A stretch of 64,000 nucleotides of DNA from Perkinsus olseni (lineage: Eukaryota > Perkinsozoa > Perkinsida > Perkinsidae), in the NCBI GenBank assembly GCA_013115135.1, contig JABANP010000104.1:62001-126000 (forward strand), in the 5' to 3' direction. Positions within the stretch are counted from its first letter, which is position 1; every line of letters begins with the position of its first letter. Under the pieces are notes generated by a model. That model made no database searches and was not told where the DNA came from. It saw only the letters and a list, made by a program, of their open reading frames with translations. Positions 58,842-64,000 of this stretch are shown here, piece after piece. The position numbers and the translations under genes are program-made.

Positions 58842-60391
58842 ATGGACGTCAGCGGTATGATCGGGATTTCACGAAATGAAATGGGCTATCTCAAATAAGA
58901 AATCTCGATAGTCGTTGATGGGTTGTTATGCGGTCAACTGCGAGGGTTGAAGCAGTCAGCCCGGCGAGTAGTCTTATTATCGTCAGAACTACTGCAACAC
59001 ACGTGAGCCTCGTGATAGTCCGCGGAGTTTGAAAGAACCGCGAAAGACTCACTGGATCACCCAGCCTGGGTGAGATATCGACCTACCTGCAACCGGAATT
59101 CAAGAATCGACCGTATATACGTCGATCTGGTGCCACACCGTGGCCGATCACTTCACTATCTCTAACCAGGCTGCCGCATTCGAGTAAGTCATCATCTTTA
59201 TCTCCTCCTGCAGAAGAGTCGGGAATGTCCCGCAATGACTCCGAAGACAGACCGCTGGATAGCAGTCAAGGTGTACCGCAGTAACTACGGGCCATGCATC
59301 ACCTTTGAAGAATCAAGAGGAGCCCTGCATATGTTTTGGTCCTCTTTTGCCGACCCGGGAACTTTCTTGACTTAGTAGCTAGCGCGGGTCATCGGATTGA
59401 GTGGCGTGGTTGTAAAAATGTCGGAGGAAAGGAGCTCACGAGCCGTGAGCCACGACTCCTGGGCCGGGAGAACCACGCCTGGCTTACGAGCATGGGGATG
59501 AGCCTGGCATTGCAGGCTTGATGCCCGCAGAACTGAACGCCTAGGCCGGCTGCGTTGTGATACTGACAGGCTTCTTCACCGGCGCGGACAGCGATACGCC
59601 TGCATTGTGCCGCGAGCCTGATCGGTTTTCAAATGGCTGTTGAACAGCAGCATACCCGTATTTCATCTGCGTGATTCACACCGAGTATGAAGTGGAAGAT
59701 TGCCGGCCCTGGGAAGTTGCCTTTGTCGCTTTCTGTTGCCGGGATCACGTTGAAGTCTGCCTCCCGATGTTGCCACGGTGGGACTTCTGAGGTCCACTCG
59801 GGGAGATGAATTCGGAACGGAAAGCTTGGCGGAAGTCAACTGACATGAACGGCACTTAGATTGCTCAGTATCGCTCTCTGGGCACTGAGCATTTTTGAAG
59901 CTCAAGGTCACCCCTACACCTCAGAGAGGTGCAACCGTGCGGTGCACCGAGTATGCGTCACGCATGAATCATGCGGCATGATGGTGGTAATTAATTCGGG
60001 TCCCCTGAGTCAGGAGACTCAGAATTGCAGCGCAGCGTACCAACTAGATCAATTGCAGCAAACTCAGTTTCTGTCTCACTGTTCCAAGTTCGCTGTTTTT
60101 GGTTGTTTCCCTCTTACCGAAATCTGAAATTCCGAGTCTGAATACAGTGCGAGTTGCATTGTGTTCAGACATGATTTGGCAACCCATTTCACTGGGCAAC
60201 CCGCATGCTGAGTCTGGGTGGGGCCCATCGTTTGGACTGAGTAGATCTATGCTCTCTTAGGTGCCACGATTTCTCCAAGGATGACCAACCGATGCCTCAG
60301 AATGCATTTGCTGTGACTCCACCCAATAAGGTGGACCTCTCACACGAAGGATGCAACCCGACAAGGCTGCTACAGAGCGCTAAGGTACTAA
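58842..60391. other. No gene recognised
   Basis: An 88-codon frame (59861-60127) could be a Cys-containing secreted segment but starts at a TTG and has no splice support. Nothing else seen. Confidence 0.4.
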
Positions 60392-62185
60392 ATGGCGTTC
60401 GGAAACATTCCTGATAGTTCGAATGGTAGCCTGTCGGGTGATGCACCTCTCAAGTTGTCGCAGATACCACTGAGCTCATTCTCGCTCTTTCAGGTCTCCA
60501 CCAGCTTGGCGTTGGCCAGCGGTCTGCGACGCATCCCGGGTATAGGATTAGGGATAGCCTCTGGAAAGGATACCAATGCTCTATTGGAAGTGACAGTGTC
60601 TCACAATACGATGGAGTCTATTAAACTCGTGCTGACCAAGCCGGTAGCGCTTTATGATATCAAGTAGGTCGGATAGGCGGAAAAGATTCCTTATGGAGAA
60701 TCTTTCAGGCGAGCACTGCGCAACTACAACGACATTGCTGTGAGGCCTCAGCGGAAATCCTTCCGCGGCCGGATACTCAGCCTGGCCAGCTGGAGCTTCG
60801 AGCTGATGGAGCGTCTCGGGATCGTGATCTGCCTATCATCAGCGAAGTCCATGGCCGCGCCCAGTGCCCATGGAGCACTTCGACTTAGTTTCAACGGTTT
60901 CATATCGTTTGCTGGAGGCCTCATCAGGCTGCCATTCCGCGACATTGTGGTTCCCGAGGAGATTATCCCTCTTCCCTTGGCCCGCCTCGACCTCGTCGGT
61001 TACTTCGCAACGGCTGCGGGTAATCACACCTGTGTCCAGAGCAATAAGGGGGTGGTCAGAATTGATGAGAAGCCGGACGAATTTGCGCGAGTCCTGTCCG
61101 ATTTGATAGTCGGAGCGAAGTTCTCGGTTGTCTCGCGCTTGCTCATACCTGAGGTGGAGGTCGCCAACGTTTTGGGCGATCTATCTGTTATTACGACGAC
61201 CATCACTCACAAGGCTGGCGGATCGAAGGTCATGTACATGCGTGCAGCCGGGTCGTACCATAATGATTGCGACAAAGATGGTATGAGTCTTTCTCTGGAT
61301 GATCTCAAGTTGAAGGAAGATTCCTCTTCTATTCTGAAGGCGAGATGGGTTGGCACTAAGCTGGGCAGCCTGAGGAAGGATGCGCCATTGGAAGGCCGAC
61401 TCTCGGTGGAAATGTTCGACACGCAGATTTTGTCGCAGACGATGGAAGTGTTAGTGGACTACTGTAACCCTGTTGTAAGGGGGTGCGTTCACAGTCCGGT
61501 AGAGGTATCAAGTTTGGTGGTATGTGGCAAAGCCGAGATGACTGTGAAGGCCGCCTCGGTCGCCAAGCTGCTCGACAATGCGGCTGAGAGCATCGAAATC
61601 GACCCGGATGTCTCCCTGGACTACTCGTCGACCATTTCTCTCACCAAGGGACTCATTGACGACGGTCTTGCCAAGGTCTATGGCAATGCTAGAAATTTCG
61701 AAATTCGCGGAAAAATTGTGGCTGATGGGAAAAAACAAGACGCCGTGGATCGCCTGAAAGTGTCTGCGGTAGCGAGGACGAACAACGCCTTTCCCCTAGC
61801 GCTTTCCACTGTGCTCCCTCTACCGGTCTTCCCTGAGTTGAACATGTCCAGCAGCGACAAAGTTACTATTGCTGGCTCGGCAAGGCTGACTGCGAGTGGT
61901 GGTTTCAGACTTACGGAGAAGGGCGTGAGCTGCGATGACTCGGTGGTGGACGTGGAAGTGTCGAACCCTGTGCGAGCTAAGTTCTTGCGGAGGGAAGTGG
62001 TCTTGCCGTCTCGTACCCATCTGAAGGCGGTTATTAATATGCTGCATGTGGGTTATGACGGCTTGGCGCAGACTGATATGATGGTCACTCTGGACGAAAC
62101 TTATCTGCACTTTTCGGGATGCAATGGTGATGGTACTGCCGCCTTGCGACTCAGGCCAGTCACTCTACCGGTGAGCATCAGGTAG
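60392..62185 (+). CDS. Unrecognised 570-aa protein
   Basis: Two exons: 60392-60663 (from ATG; MAFGNIPDSSNGSLSGDAPL) and 60745-62185, joined across an 81-nt intron (donor GTAGGT) in phase 2 to read ...ALYDIKPQRKSFRGR. The protein has no signal peptide. It alternates hydrophobic and polar residues in beta-strand fashion (VEVANVLGDLSVITTTITHK, VDVEVSNPVRAKFL) with repeated 'VxVxxxLPLP' turns. That recalls beta-sandwich LEA14/WHy-type or lipid-binding folds, but no defining motif is present. GC-rich codon use and an uninterrupted 480-codon exon make coding certain even though function is not. Confidence 0.75.
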
Positions 62186-62501
62186 TAGTCGGGAAGAGGC
62201 GACCATGCTTGTGGTCTGGGGAACGGGCTTAGATATTGAGGCTTCTCTCGGGCCCCCGAGTCGGGACTGGTTGGTAGCATCCGTTTTCGTTATCCCATAG
62301 GGCTCAGTTGACATCAACTGTCTTCGTATCGTAAATGCTTTTCAGTGGTGTCATATCTGCATGACAGATACTCATAGAGTATTTGCATGAATTTGATAAG
62401 GGCTCTGTTCGTATTAGTACATTCGACAATTACAAAGCTACTGATCTGACGAGTAGGTTATCTCATGAGTCATGACCATACTCTCTTATATTGTACAGTA
62501 G

Positions 62502-63340
62502 GTGAGGCACTATTTTCTGATTCGGCGTGAATCTGCATCGGCTGGTTCTATTTTCACTTTTAGTCCGGTCGGCGGCATCGACTGCGGGGAGACCATCATT
62601 GGTGCCATACTGAGACCGGATATCCGAGGCGCGGTCTTCTTGAATACGATGGAGAAGATCAGGGCTGGTGAAGAAGATGAATTTTTGAGGGGTCTTCGAG
62701 ACGATATGGACGGGGTAGGTTGATGGGGAGTGTGCTGGTCGTGATGGTTGTGGTGTATGACGGAAAAGTTTGGCCTAGAGTAGAGCTGGGCAACCGCACT
62801 GGGGTCGAAGAAAGTGCGGTACAGAGTACGTTTCACACTGTCGACCTAGTACGGGTACGGAGGACTAGTACGTATTAAATATATTAAACAACGCGTACAT
62901 GTATTAAATTACGCCGTACTTCAAGTACGGGAACTCACGCGAACCGCTGCGACGGGTAGTACGGGTACGGAGCCGTGCTCGTACTACCCGTGCCGTACTA
63001 GACCGTACCCGTACTGTCGCCCACCTCTAGGCCCTAGAGGCATATTAGAGTGCCGAAAATGTCTGTCCTGTGATGGCTGGTTGAGGCTCTGTGTGAATAC
63101 TCATCAGAAACGCTTCGTCCGTAATAGTGGAATTTGAACGTAAAACTGATTGGTATAAGATAGACGGTTGGTTACCCTGGCTGGTGTTAGGTGATCAAGG
63201 TTATGGTACCGTCCCTTCACTCCTTCGTCTGGCGTATAGTTGATGAAGTCAAGCGCGCTAAGAGGGTGCTGGAGGAAGAGAAAGTAGTAGGGGGATTTGA
63301 GAGACTCTGTTGTGCTCTCGATGATGCTGGGGAGAGAACG
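62502..63340 (+). CDS. Possible exons of an unrecognised gene
   Basis: One segment reads VGGIDCGETIIGAILRPDIR and ends DDMDG before a GTAGGT donor near 62718. Another near 63203-63338 reads VMVPSLHSFVWRIVDEVKRA, KRVLEEEKVVGG and CCALDDAGERT before GTGCGT. A hAT-like MITE lies between them. Whether they belong to one gene is unknown. Confidence 0.3.
62781..63029. mobile_element. hAT-like MITE, GTAC-rich
   Basis: The left end TAGAGCTGGGCAAC pairs with the right end GTCGCCCACCTCTA (inverted, two mismatches), close to the RTGGGCAAC ends of hAT elements. Subterminal GTACGGGTACGG / CCGTACCCGTAC arrays in both orientations are also typical. Flanks GGCCTAGAG (left) and GGCCCTAGAG (right) look like a target duplication with one indel; hAT duplications are normally 8 bp. 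Confidence 0.7.
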
Positions 63341-64000
63341 GTGCGTCTCTGTCTTTTACTGTAAATGATATCATTTATCGTCACTAGTAAACTTCTAGTA
63401 GAAGCAGTGATTGTTAAATGAGAATGAAGTGCAGGAATTATGTTTTGAAGGAAGGAAAGGGATGAGGAGAGTAGAGGACATGGTCGGATGTCACGGGCTT
63501 CATTTTTTGGGATCATCTACCAAGGCGTACGACCATTTTGGCTGTTGGAGTGAGGTTGAAAGCTATTTCGTACTTTTCATGGAATACGCAGACTGCGGCC
63601 TTTCGAATGGTATGTGTCTCGCGAGTTCAGCTAACATAGTCGTGGAGGAATGATTTGAACGACCGCACAAGAAAGCGTAGAAGTGACAGTATATGCTTTG
63701 CTCGCTCCGCAATCTGGGGTGGCTAAGTCGCTTCAGCTAGTCGGTTGCCCTTTGTCATGATGAAGGTTTTATTCTCTTCGACGATCGCTTCCCTAGGTGA
63801 CTGCGCCGCTGGATGTGATCCCCAACAGCAAGATGGGCCGCCTCGTCAGTCTTCTCTTCTTCAAGGACGACTCCAGAACGGAGAGGATCTCCAGCATCTT
63901 CCACCAGGTGATGTTGGTAATTTCGTGGCGCGCGGTGATTGGCTCGGTCAGGTTACCGAGGGTGATGGGTTGGACAAGGCCGCGTGTCGTGAGCTTATTG
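63341..64000. other. Window edge with a partial exon
   Basis: From about 63,800 to the edge, one minus-strand and two plus-strand frames are all open with coding-like codon use (plus strand reads VTAPLDVIPNSKMGRLVSLL). I cannot tell which is real. Confidence 0.3.

Noticed and set aside
59861..60127. 88-codon frame with a hydrophobic start and several cysteines
   Set aside because: It starts at TTG, has no ATG or acceptor in frame, and matches neither secreted family.
63800..64000. Confident exon at the right edge
   Set aside because: Three frames on two strands are open with similar codon quality; sequence beyond the window is needed.

Overview
This is eukaryotic nuclear DNA. The coding parts show GT-AG introns, mostly 40-100 nt, an intron-poor histone H4, and conserved eukaryotic proteins: an ALKBH8-type RRM/AlkB protein, a CDKAL1-type tRNA methylthiotransferase, a PlsC/LPAAT acyltransferase, a sodium:solute symporter and a TTC38-type TPR protein. 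Compact multi-exon genes, many lineage-specific secreted proteins and dense transposable elements fit a Perkinsus-like alveolate. That is an inference; no rRNA or organelle marker lies in the window to settle it.

Layout. 0-5.8 kb is gene-poor, with decayed sequence including a histone H4 remnant and a possible small secreted His-rich peptide. 5.8-8.9 kb carries histone H4 and the ALKBH8-like gene, both on the minus strand. 9.9-10.8 kb holds a minus-strand member of a secreted three-exon family. 11.7-13.7 kb is a young, small LTR retroelement. 15-16 kb is the TTC38-like gene. 17.3-21.2 kb is a divergent pair of surface proteins, a mucin-like protein and a multi-module Cys protein, that share a four-cysteine module. 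22-29 kb has two unrecognised minus-strand genes and the CDKAL1 homologue. 31-34.5 kb is a multi-exon IQ-motif gene.

37.6-41.5 kb has three small secreted Cys-rich peptide genes on the minus strand, with a 27-bp minisatellite between two of them. 42.5-53.0 kb is a tandem array of the same secreted family seen at 10 kb: three full copies and one truncated copy, interrupted by a FLYWCH/MULE transposon with a C48-type protease and by a gag-like retroelement that itself carries a MITE. 53.5-57.1 kb returns to conserved metabolism (SSS symporter, LPAAT). The end holds a MITE, an unrecognised 570-aa protein, a hAT-like MITE and exons running off the edge.

The least expected material is the secreted gene families. 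Exons 1 and 2 of the 42-53 kb family are partly hidden from single-frame ORF scanning because exon 2 has no start codon. Splicing three exons in compatible phases gives proteins of about 212-216 aa. Single-base frame breaks occur in the CDKAL1-like, TTC38-like and modular Cys genes but not in ALKBH8-like, LPAAT, SSS or H4, so assembly indels and real decay both remain possible.
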